51,237 bases of DNA from Chromobacterium alticapitis (lineage in GTDB: Bacteria > Pseudomonadota > Gammaproteobacteria > Burkholderiales > Chromobacteriaceae). The notes under the pieces were generated by a model that worked only from the letters and a program-made list of their open reading frames with translations, did no database searches and was not told the origin of the DNA. Below, piece after piece: positions 27,676 through 33,992 of this stretch (its first letter is position 1; each line of letters opens with the position of its first letter). Location: NCBI RefSeq assembly GCF_002924365.1, contig NZ_PQWB01000017.1, positions 1-51,237 on the forward strand, read 5' to 3'. A program made the position numbers and the translations under genes.

Positions 27676-27704
27676 TTGCAAGCCATTATTAGCGATGCAA
27701 TAAT
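27676..27704 (+). promoter_or_regulatory. Sigma-70-like promoter downstream of fba
   Basis: -35 TTGCAA (27676-27681), a 17-nt spacer and -10 AATAAT (27699-27704) form a good match in an AT-rich island within an otherwise GC-rich genome. The only thing downstream on this strand before the terminator is about 105 nt of non-coding sequence. Confidence 0.5.
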
Positions 27705-27710
27705 CCATTT

Positions 27711-27819
27711 GTCATTTCAGGAAAGGGATTTGCATTCCATGCCGCATTGGCGATTTATGCGAACGAGCATGCGCATGGCTTGCTAACTACCCGACCCGCC
27801 CGCGAGGCGGGTTTTTTTT
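27711..27819 (+). ncRNA. Candidate small RNA
   Basis: From the predicted start near 27711 to the T-run, the transcript would be about 105 nt. It can fold a 10-bp stem with one bulged C (CCATG-CGCAT at 27737-27747 with ATGCGCATGG at 27769-27778), followed by a terminator hairpin with an 8-nt T tail, the shape of many Hfq-dependent sRNAs. It could instead be the 3' untranslated region of fba. A possible 15-codon ORF at 27738 is not well supported. Confidence 0.4.
27794..27819 (+). terminator. Strong rho-independent terminator
   Basis: A perfect 7-bp stem ACCCGCC / GGCGGGT with loop CGCGA is followed by eight T residues (27812-27819). It ends either fba or the candidate sRNA. Confidence 0.85.
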
Positions 27820-27951
27820 GCTTGCGGCGAGCGCAGCGCGTTTCCAGCGCGCAAAGCCGCGCTCTTAATGGCGCGAACCCTTTATGCCATCTCTCCCGCC
27901 GCGGCGATCCGGCGCCTGGCGGCAGGAGCATGGCATGCCGACTCAGCCGGA

Positions 27952-29094
27952 CTACGACATGATGGGGTCGCGCCGGCGAGTGCGTCCGGAATTCAAATAA
28001 CCGGCGATATAGGCTTGCGCCACCTCGCCGCAGTAGCGGCCGGCTTCGTCCACCACCGGCATCCAGGTGAGGTTATGTTCGTATAGCCGCGACAGCACCA
28101 CCCGCAGGTTCTCGTCCGCGCCGGCGGTCGCCTCTATCCGGTTGAGCTTGTCGCGGCAGCGGCCTTCGCCCAGCTTGGCGTCGCGGCGCTTGACGAAGCC
28201 CAGCGGCTCGCCGGCTTCATTCACCACGGTGAGGTGCAGCAGGTCGGCGTCGTCCATCATGCCGTAGGCGGCGGCCAGCGGCGTGTCCAGCCGCGCGGTC
28301 AGCGTTTCCTGCTGCTCCGCCACCTCGCCCGCCCGCACCAGCAGCAAGCGCTTCAGGGTGCGGTCATGGCCGACGAAGCTGGCGACGAACTCGTCCGCCG
28401 GACGCGCCAGCACTTCGTCCGGGCCGGCGCACTGCACCATTCTGCCCTGGCGGAACACCGCGATGCGGTCGCCGAGCTTGATCGCCTCGTCGATGTCGTG
28501 GCTGACCAGCATCACGGTCTTGCCCAACTGGCGCTGCATCTGCAGGAATTCGTTCTGGATCTGCTCGCGGTTGATCGGGTCCACCGCGCCGAAGGGCTCG
28601 TCCATCAGCAGCACAGGCGCGTCGGCCGCCAGCGCGCGGATCACGCCTATGCGCTGCTGCTGGCCGCCCGACATCTCGCGCGGATAGCGTTGCAAAAAGC
28701 GGTCAGGGTCCAGCGCCACCATATGCATCAGCTCGCGGGCGCGCTCGCGGCAGCGCTTCTTGTCCCAGCCCAGCATGCGGGGCACCACCGTGATGTTTTC
28801 CTCGATGGTCATATTGGGGAACAGGCCGATCTGTTGAATCACGTAGCCGATGTGCCGGCGCAGCGTCACCGTGTCGATGCCGGCCGTGTCCTCTCCTGCG
28901 ATCAGCACCTTGCCGGAAGTCGGTTCGATCAGCCGGTTGATCATCTTCATGGTGGTGGTCTTGCCGCAGCCGGACGGGCCCAGCAGCACGCAGATCTCGC
29001 CTTCCGCCACTTTCAAGCTGACATTGTCCACGGCCTGGACCCGTTGACCGTTCTTTTGGGTAAATTGCTTGCAGAGATTTTGCAGTTCTATCAT
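27952..29094 (-). CDS. Osmoprotectant (glycine betaine/choline) ABC transporter ATP-binding protein with CBS domains
   Basis: This 380-residue ATPase has Walker A GPSGCGKTT, Q-loop VIQQIGLFPNMT, signature MSGGQQQRIGVIRAL, Walker B VLLMDEPFGAVDP and the switch HDIDEAI. The C-terminal 130 residues (about 250-370) contain two CBS-like repeats (LHLTVVNEAGEPLGFV and LTWMPVVDEAGRYCGEV). In OpuA-type transporters such domains sense ionic strength or nucleotides. ATG 29094 shares a base with the permease stop (TGATG). It is the last gene of a four-gene operon resembling E. coli yehZYXW/osmF and Bacillus OpuC. Confidence 0.92.
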   Translation of the reverse strand: MIELQNLCKQFTQKNGQRVQAVDNVSLKVAEGEICVLLGPSGCGKTTTMKMINRLIEPTSGKVLIAGEDTAGIDTVTLRRHIGYVIQQIGLFPNMTIEENITVVPRMLGWDKKRCRERARELMHMVALDPDRFLQRYPREMSGGQQQRIGVIRALAADAPVLLMDEPFGAVDPINREQIQNEFLQMQRQLGKTVMLVSHDIDEAIKLGDRIAVFRQGRMVQCAGPDEVLARPADEFVASFVGHDRTLKRLLLVRAGEVAEQQETLTARLDTPLAAAYGMMDDADLLHLTVVNEAGEPLGFVKRRDAKLGEGRCRDKLNRIEATAGADENLRVVLSRLYEHNLTWMPVVDEAGRYCGEVAQAYIAGYLNSGRTRRRDPIMS

Positions 29095-29753
29095 CAGCGA
29101 ATTCCTTTCGGTGTCAGCGCGCGCTGGGCGCGCAGCAGCAGCCAGTCCATGGCGACGGCGAGCAGGCTTACGACGACGGCGCCGGCTATCAGTTTGCGGA
29201 TATCGCTCTGGCTGATGCCGTGCAGGATCAGGGTGCCGAGGCCGCCGGCTCCGACGATGGCGGCGATGGCCATGACGCCGATGTTCAGCACCACGGCGGT
29301 GCGGATGCCGCCGAAGATCACCGGCACCGCCAGCGGCAGCTCCACCCAGCGCAGACGTTGCCAGAAGGTGAGGCCGATGCCGCGGCCGGCCTCGCGCACG
29401 CCGGGCTCCAGCTGCGTCAGCGCGGCATGGGTGTTGCGCACGATGGGCAGCAAGGAATACAGGAAGGCGGCGCTGACGGCCGGCACCGCGCCGATGCCGT
29501 GGCCGATCAGCGAAAACAGCGGGATCATCAGGCCGAACAGCGCGATCGCCGGAATGGTCAGCAATACGGTGGCCAAGCCCAGCACCAGGTTGGTGATCGC
29601 GGGAAAGCGCACGATCCATATGCCCAGCGGCACGCCCAGCAATACGGCCAGGCTGACGGCGATGCCGACCAGCGACAGGTGCTGCCAGGCCAGCGCGCCA
29701 ATATAGGGCAGGCTGGACAGAATGTAGCGGACTGTCTCCAGCAGGGTTTCCAT
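29094..29753 (-). CDS. Osmoprotectant ABC transporter permease 2
   Basis: This 219-residue inner-membrane permease of the ProW/OpuCB class has about six helices and the EAA-like loop VREAGRGIGLTFWQRLRWVELPLAVP. ATG 29753 overlaps the binding-protein stop as TGATG, and its own stop overlaps the ATPase start the same way, so the three genes are tightly coupled. An in-frame TTG at 29756 is an unlikely start. It should pair with permease 1 (30710-31426) to form the channel. Confidence 0.92.
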   Translation of the reverse strand: METLLETVRYILSSLPYIGALAWQHLSLVGIAVSLAVLLGVPLGIWIVRFPAITNLVLGLATVLLTIPAIALFGLMIPLFSLIGHGIGAVPAVSAAFLYSLLPIVRNTHAALTQLEPGVREAGRGIGLTFWQRLRWVELPLAVPVIFGGIRTAVVLNIGVMAIAAIVGAGGLGTLILHGISQSDIRKLIAGAVVVSLLAVAMDWLLLRAQRALTPKGIR

Positions 29754-30685
29754 CAATCACCCCCTTTCAACAGGCCGCGGCTGAGCAGAAACTCGGCCGC
29801 CACCTCCGTGACTGGGCGATGCCGGATATCCACCTCGGCGTTCATCGTCGATATGGTGTCGTTGTCCAGCAAGGCGGACAGCCGGTTCAAATCGTCGGCC
29901 AGGCCGGGATGGCGCTCCAGCGCTTCTTTGCGCACGACAGGCGTCGCCGCGTAGGCCGGGAAGAAGTTCAGATCGTCCGCCAGCACCAGCAGCTCGAAGC
30001 CCTGGATGCGGCCGTCGGTGGTGTAGACCAGGCCGGCATCGACGAAACCGTCGCGGATGGCGTTGAAGACCAGTCCCGAATCCATCTGCCGGATCTGCGG
30101 CCGGCTCAACGCCATGCCGTACAGTTTCTGCAAGGGCTTCAGCCCGTCCGGACGGCCGGCGAACTCCATGTCGAAGCCCAGCTGCCAGCGTTTGTCGCCG
30201 CCGTTGCGCGGGTTTACCGCCCGCGCCAGGTCCGACAGCGTGCGCACGCCTTCGGCCTCGGCCCGCGATCGTTTCATCGCCAGCGCATACGTGTTGTTCA
30301 GCGCGGATGGATTCAGCCAGACCAGGCCCAGCGGTTCGTCCAGCCGCTTGATCTCGGCATAGGCCTCCTCATTGTCCATTTTCCGCTGGATGCCGTGATG
30401 GACGATCAGCCCGGTGCCGGTGTAATCCCAGGCCAGGTCGATCTGCCCGCTCTCTTGCGCCTTGCGCAGGATCACCGAGGCGAGATCCTGCTTTTGGACG
30501 ATCTGGTAGCCTTTGCCGCGCAGATACTGCGCGGTCAGCTCGGATAGCAGGTGCTGCTCGGTGAAATTCTTGCTGCCCAGCGTCAGGGTCGCCGCCTGGG
30601 CCGGGATGGCCAGGCCAAGCGCCAGCGCCGCCAGCGTCAGCCAGCGGCGGACGCCGGCCTTGAACATCGATAGGGATATCGTCAT
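29753..30685 (-). CDS. Osmoprotectant ABC transporter substrate-binding protein (OsmF/YehZ/OpuCC-like)
   Basis: This 310-residue periplasmic protein has a signal peptide (about 1-32, ending AIPAQA). It is followed by the quaternary-amine-binding fold: LTLGSKNFTEQHLLSELTAQ, DLAWDYTGTGLIVHHG and GFVDAGLVYTTDGRIQGFEL. Proteins of this group bind glycine betaine, choline or related compounds. GGAGG lies about 7 nt before ATG 30685. The gene order permease-binding protein-permease-ATPase matches the Yeh/OpuC layout. The specific ligand is not predictable. Confidence 0.9.
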   Translation of the reverse strand: MTISLSMFKAGVRRWLTLAALALGLAIPAQAATLTLGSKNFTEQHLLSELTAQYLRGKGYQIVQKQDLASVILRKAQESGQIDLAWDYTGTGLIVHHGIQRKMDNEEAYAEIKRLDEPLGLVWLNPSALNNTYALAMKRSRAEAEGVRTLSDLARAVNPRNGGDKRWQLGFDMEFAGRPDGLKPLQKLYGMALSRPQIRQMDSGLVFNAIRDGFVDAGLVYTTDGRIQGFELLVLADDLNFFPAYAATPVVRKEALERHPGLADDLNRLSALLDNDTISTMNAEVDIRHRPVTEVAAEFLLSRGLLKGGD

Positions 30686-30709
30686 GAAACCTCCATGGAA
30701 TGGCTTGGA

Positions 30710-31426
30710 TCAGCCCATACCGCGCGCGGCGGCGAGGCGGCCCGCCAGCGCTACAGCCTGATCCAGGGCCAGCGCCAGCAGCGCCGTGGCGCCTGCGCCC
30801 AGCAGCAAGGCGGTATGTTTGTTCAGATAGATGCCGGGGAAGATCAGCTCGCCATAGCTGCTGGCGCCGATCAGAAAGGCCAGCGGCGCGGTGCCCACGT
30901 TGAGCGCCAGCGCGACGCGCACGCCGGACAGGATCACCGGCAGCGCGTTGGGCAGCTCCACCCGCCACAGCCGCTGGCGCGGCGTCATGCCTATCGCGTC
31001 GGCGGCTTCGAGCAAGGCCGGCGGCAAGCCGGCCAGGCCGGCATAGGCGTTGCGCACAATGGGCAGCAAGGATGCCAGGAACAGGGCGGTGATCGCGGGG
31101 GCGTCGCCGATTCCGACCACCACCATGGCTAGGGCCAGCACCGCCATCGGCGGCAGGGTGTTGCCGATATTGAAGATCTGCATCCATGATTCCGCGCTGC
31201 CGCGCAGGCGCGGCCGGCTCAGCAGGATGCCGCTGGGCAAGCCGACGGCTAGAGCCAGGGCCATGGAAACGCCCACCAGATAAAGATGCCGCCCGCCCAG
31301 ATAGACCAGGTCTTCGCGGTACTCGGCCCATATGGCCGTGTCTATGCCGTAATGCCATCCTGCCGCAGCCAATGCGGCGAGGGCCAAGCAAAACATGTTG
31401 CGCTTGCTAAACGCTCTTTTGTGCAT
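30710..31426 (-). CDS. Osmoprotectant ABC transporter permease 1
   Basis: This 238-residue permease is the first gene of the operon. A long N-terminal hydrophilic extension and helix precede the conserved core (GGRHLYLVGVSMALALAVGLPSGI, NIGNTLPPMAVLAL, LLEAADAIGMTPRQRLWRVELPNALPVIL). The ribosome site AAGGAGGAC lies about 5 nt before ATG 31426. Upstream is a leader of about 185 nt rich in hairpins, one of which abuts the ribosome site, so post-transcriptional control is likely. Confidence 0.92.
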   Translation of the reverse strand: MHKRAFSKRNMFCLALAALAAAGWHYGIDTAIWAEYREDLVYLGGRHLYLVGVSMALALAVGLPSGILLSRPRLRGSAESWMQIFNIGNTLPPMAVLALAMVVVGIGDAPAITALFLASLLPIVRNAYAGLAGLPPALLEAADAIGMTPRQRLWRVELPNALPVILSGVRVALALNVGTAPLAFLIGASSYGELIFPGIYLNKHTALLLGAGATALLALALDQAVALAGRLAAARGMG

Positions 31427-31440
31427 CTGCGTCCTCCTTG

Positions 31441-31604
31441 GCGGATGAAGACGGCGAAACCGTCAACGATCCGCTGTAATGATCGCGACAACCAGAGAGC
31501 TGCCAGTAGATTTTCAAGACATCCGGCCAAGCCGGATACGAGACGCGTGAAACGCGGGAACGGGCGCGAGCCCGAAGCTTGAATGACGCGCCGTGAAGCG
31601 CATC
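31441..31604 (-). promoter_or_regulatory. Multi-hairpin leader of the osmoprotectant operon (candidate cis-regulatory RNA)
   Basis: Read on the minus strand the leader can form five hairpins in order. They are 31604-31585 (7-bp arms including one G-T pair), 31574-31561 (CGGGC/GCCCG with a 4-nt loop), 31556-31544 (CGCGT/ACGCG), 31537-31521 (ATCCGGC/GCCGGAT) and 31474-31441 (outer GCGGAT/ATCCGC, inner GACGG/CCGTC). The last ends 3 nt before the AAGGAGGAC ribosome site. This fits a regulatory leader or attenuator; it does not match a riboswitch class that I know. Confidence 0.5.
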
Positions 31605-31618
31605 GAGTTTTTAACGCT

Positions 31619-31646
31619 ACCATACAAAGATTAAATATACAAACAA
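31619..31646 (-). promoter_or_regulatory. Candidate promoter of the osmoprotectant operon
   Basis: On the minus strand -35 TTGTTT (31646-31641), a 16-nt AT-rich spacer and -10 TATGGT (31624-31619) would start transcription near 31612, giving a leader of about 185 nt. Confidence 0.4.
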
Positions 31647-31709
31647 TCTAATATTCAAATAATCAATACTGGCGCAGAATTTGATGGATGATGTTTGAAT
31701 TGTTAGATT
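31645..31709. repeat. Imperfect inverted repeat in the AT-rich region
   Basis: AATCTAATATTCAAA (31645-31659) and TTTGAATTGTTAGATT (31694-31709) are imperfect inverted copies about 34 nt apart, flanking the upstream side of the candidate operon promoter. They could be paired operator half-sites. AT-rich sequence makes chance similarity more likely. Confidence 0.35.
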
Positions 31710-31904
31710 AATTTATGCATATGGTATTGCTTGTGGGGCATTGTGTCCGCTTGGCCGTTAGGGCGGCTGAGGCCGGCGCGACACTCCTGAACATGGCGTT
31801 CTGCGGTCGCTCGGCGCCGAACGTCGATGGACTCGCTTCCGTCGTCGCCATCGTTTGCATACACTGGCCATAGCGAGTGAGTGAGCTCGATAAAGGGGGA
31901 CGAT

Positions 31905-32156
31905 ATGAAACTGAACTTGTTGTATTTTGCCCGCTTGCGCGAGACGCTGGGCGTGGAGAGCGAGCAACTGGACAGCGAGGCCGCCACGGTGGCTGAGCTG
32001 TTGACCGAGTTGCGCCAGCGCGGCCAGGCCTGGGCTCTGGAACTGTCGGCGGACAAGGTGTTCCGCGTGGCGGTGAACCAGGAAATGGCCGGCCTGGAAA
32101 CGCCGCTGGCCGACGGCGACGAAGTGGCGGTGTTTCCGCCGGTGACCGGGGGCTGA
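31905..32156 (+). CDS. moaD: Molybdopterin synthase sulfur-carrier subunit MoaD
   Basis: This 83-residue ubiquitin-like protein carries a C-terminal thiocarboxylate that delivers sulfur to cyclic pyranopterin monophosphate. It ends in the required GG (FPPVTGG). The N-terminus MKLNLLYFARLRETLG and the C-terminal LADGDEVAVFPP are typical. ATG 31905 has AAAGGGGGA about 6 nt upstream; an in-frame ATG at 31881 lacks one. moaE follows after one base. Confidence 0.95.
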   Translation: MKLNLLYFARLRETLGVESEQLDSEAATVAELLTELRQRGQAWALELSADKVFRVAVNQEMAGLETPLADGDEVAVFPPVTGG

Positions 32157-32157
32157 G

Positions 32158-32634
32158 ATGACGGTCAACCATATCCGGGTGCAGAACGAGGACTTCGACG
32201 TCGGCGCCGAAGTGCGGCGCTGGTCGGCCAATCCGGCTTGCGGCGCGGTGGTCAGCTTCACCGGCATGGTGCGCGGCGACGGCGACCGTCAGGACGTGGT
32301 GGCGCTGGAGCTCGAGCATTACCCGGGCATGACGGAAAAGGCGCTGGCCGACATCGTCCGCGAGGCGCGCCGGCGCTGGTCCTTGAAGGGCGTGACGCTG
32401 ATCCACCGCATCGGCCGGCTGGCTCTGGGCGACAATATCGTGTTGGTGGTGGCGGCCAGCGGCCATCGCCGCGATGCTTTCGAGGCCGCCTCCTTCCTGA
32501 TGGATTATCTGAAGCGGCAGGCGCCGTTCTGGAAATGCGAAATCCTGGCCGATGGCAGCCGCCATTGGGTGGACGCCAAGGCCAGCGACGAGGCGGCGGC
32601 CGCGCGCTGGGACGAAGCGGGAGCGCAGTCATGA
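32158..32634 (+). CDS. moaE: Molybdopterin synthase catalytic subunit MoaE
   Basis: This 158-residue catalytic subunit makes molybdopterin with MoaD. Conserved blocks are ACGAVVSFTGMVRGDG, LELEHYPGMTEKAL, HRIGRLALGDNIVLV, ASGHRRDAFEAA and the active-site lysine region LKRQAPFWKCE. Its ribosome site lies within the end of moaD. The stop codon overlaps the start of the next gene as ATGA, so the three genes are probably co-translated. Confidence 0.95.
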   Translation: MTVNHIRVQNEDFDVGAEVRRWSANPACGAVVSFTGMVRGDGDRQDVVALELEHYPGMTEKALADIVREARRRWSLKGVTLIHRIGRLALGDNIVLVVAASGHRRDAFEAASFLMDYLKRQAPFWKCEILADGSRHWVDAKASDEAAAARWDEAGAQS

Positions 32635-33416
32635 CGATGGATGTGATCGATTACCAGGTGTTCGGCGACGACATGCAGTATGTCGAGGTGGAACTGGACC
32701 CGGGCGAGGCGGCGGTGGGCGAGGCCGGCGCGCTGTATTACATGCAGGACGGCATCGCCATGGATACGGTGTTCGGCGATGGTTCGAACCGCGGCGGCGG
32801 CGCATTCGGCTCCTTGCTGGGCGCCGGCAAGCGGCTGCTGACCGGCGAGTCCGTGTTCACCACCGTGTTCGCCAATCAGGCCTCCGGCCGGCGCAAGGTG
32901 GCGTTCGCCGCCGCCACGCCGGGCAAGATCGTGCCGGTGCACCTGCTGGAGCTGGGCGGCGTGCTGTACGCGCAGAAGGACAGCTTTCTCGCCGGCGCCA
33001 AGGGCGTCAGCCTGGGCCTGGCCTGGCAGAAGCGCATCGGCACCGGCTTGTTCGGCGGCGAAGGCTTCATCATGCAAAAGCTGGAGGGCGACGGCTACGT
33101 CTTTCTGCACGCCGGCGGCGCCTTGACCGAGATGCAGTTGCAGCCCGGCGAAACGGTGCGGGTGGATACCGGCTGCGTGGTGGCCTATCAGCCCAGCGTC
33201 GACTTCGACATCGAATACGTGGGCAAGCTGAAAAGCGCGCTGTTTTCCGGCGAGGGTCTGTTTTTCGCCAAACTGACCGGTCCGGGCAGGGTGTGGCTGC
33301 AGTCGCTGCCCTTGTCGCGCTTGGCCGACCGCATCGTCGCCGCCGCGCCGCGCGCCGGCGGCGAGTCGAAGGAGCAGGGTTCCTTGTTGGGCGGCCTGTT
33401 CAACGACAAGAACTGA
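32631..33416 (+). CDS. TIGR00266/AIM24-family protein
   Basis: This 261-residue protein of the AIM24-like beta-rich family has YVEVELDPGEAAVGEAGALYY, a glycine-rich turn GSNRGGGAFGSLLGAGKRLL, DSFLAGAKGVSLGLAWQKR, GEGFIMQKLEGDGYVFLHAGG and DTGCVVAYQPSVDFDIEYVG. Mitochondrial AIM24 is linked to inner-membrane organisation; the bacterial role is unknown. The ATG at 32631 overlaps the moaE stop (ATGA), which fixes the start. It ends with a C-terminal glycine-rich tail, and its stop lies one base from the convergent thpR stop. Confidence 0.88.
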   Translation: MTMDVIDYQVFGDDMQYVEVELDPGEAAVGEAGALYYMQDGIAMDTVFGDGSNRGGGAFGSLLGAGKRLLTGESVFTTVFANQASGRRKVAFAAATPGKIVPVHLLELGGVLYAQKDSFLAGAKGVSLGLAWQKRIGTGLFGGEGFIMQKLEGDGYVFLHAGGALTEMQLQPGETVRVDTGCVVAYQPSVDFDIEYVGKLKSALFSGEGLFFAKLTGPGRVWLQSLPLSRLADRIVAAAPRAGGESKEQGSLLGGLFNDKN

Positions 33417-33417
33417 T

Positions 33418-33948
33418 TCACGCATCCGAAGCAGGGGCGGCAGACCGTCGCCAGCCGTCCAGCCGGTAATGGCGAGCGCCGTCGGCGCGCAGCTCGGACG
33501 CCAGCAGCGCCACGTCGTCCAGCGGCAGGATCAGCGGCGGCAAGGCCTGTTGCGGCAGCGGCCGCGCCAGCCGGCGCAGCAGCGTCAGATGCGGCCGATA
33601 AGGCCGCGCGTCCGCCGCGATGCCGGCCGCGCGCAATTCGCGTTTCAAATTCTCCACCCAAGCGCGCAGCGCCGGCGGCGGATGGACCGGTCCGCACCAG
33701 CCCACGTCGTGCCAACTGCCGCAGCTGTCTAGCCGGACTGAGGCCGGCAGGCTGGCCATGGCCCGCTCCGCGCAGTCGGCGGCCAGTTGCAGCTGCAGCG
33801 GCGTGACTTCGCCCAGAAAAGCCAGGGTCAGGTGCAACTGGCGCGCCGGCAGCGGCCGCCCGCCGCCCAGCCGCCGCAATTGGCGTTGCCAGTCTTGCAG
33901 GGACGCTAGGCAGTCCCGCGGCGGCAGGCAGGCGAGAAAGACGCGCAT
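33418..33948 (-). CDS. thpR: RNA 2',3'-cyclic phosphodiesterase (ThpR/LigT)
   Basis: This 176-residue member of the 2H phosphoesterase family has the two catalytic HxTx motifs, H39-LTL and H120-LTL. These enzymes open 2',3'-cyclic phosphates at RNA or tRNA ends and can ligate tRNA halves in vitro; the biological role is uncertain. The start ATG at 33948 begins MRVFLACLPP, typical of the family. It is on the same strand as, and 44 nt beyond, the downstream REC-TPR gene, so it may be at the end of the pilT-pilU transcript. Confidence 0.88.
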   Translation of the reverse strand: MRVFLACLPPRDCLASLQDWQRQLRRLGGGRPLPARQLHLTLAFLGEVTPLQLQLAADCAERAMASLPASVRLDSCGSWHDVGWCGPVHPPPALRAWVENLKRELRAAGIAADARPYRPHLTLLRRLARPLPQQALPPLILPLDDVALLASELRADGARHYRLDGWRRSAAPASDA

Positions 33949-33992
33949 CGAGAAATCCGCCGGCTATCGCGGCGATGCCGCTTCGGACGTGC

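Larger units (their letters stand above)
27627..27951. other. Intergenic region after fba
   Basis: This 325-bp gap contains a sigma-70-like promoter (27676-27704), a candidate small RNA (about 27711-27819) ending in a strong terminator, and about 130 bp (27820-27951) with no gene I can support before the end of the convergent osmoprotectant operon. Confidence 0.55.
31427..31904. other. Large divergent intergenic region
   Basis: This 478-bp gap lies between the osmoprotectant operon (minus) and moaD (plus). Positions 31441-31604 hold five inverted repeats on the operon side. Positions about 31610-31730 are very AT-rich with a candidate minus-strand promoter and an imperfect inverted repeat. 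Positions 31731-31904 precede moaD and contain its ribosome site but no structure I can name. No gene is supported here. Confidence 0.6.

Noticed and set aside
27738-27785. A 15-codon ORF with a GGAAAGGG-like ribosome site inside the candidate sRNA
   Set aside because: The spacing is poor and it contains four Met and four Arg codons with no sign of conservation; not enough to call a peptide.
27747-27962. A 71-codon ORF after fba
   Set aside because: It reads straight through a strong terminator and has no ribosome site.
31342-31623. A 93-codon minus-strand frame through the osmoprotectant leader
   Set aside because: It runs through the ribosome site and the hairpins, overlaps the permease start and has no ribosome site of its own.
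31427-31904. A Moco riboswitch upstream of moaD
   Set aside because: The hairpins are nearest the minus-strand operon and over 300 nt from moaD; the layout does not resemble the Moco motif as I know it.
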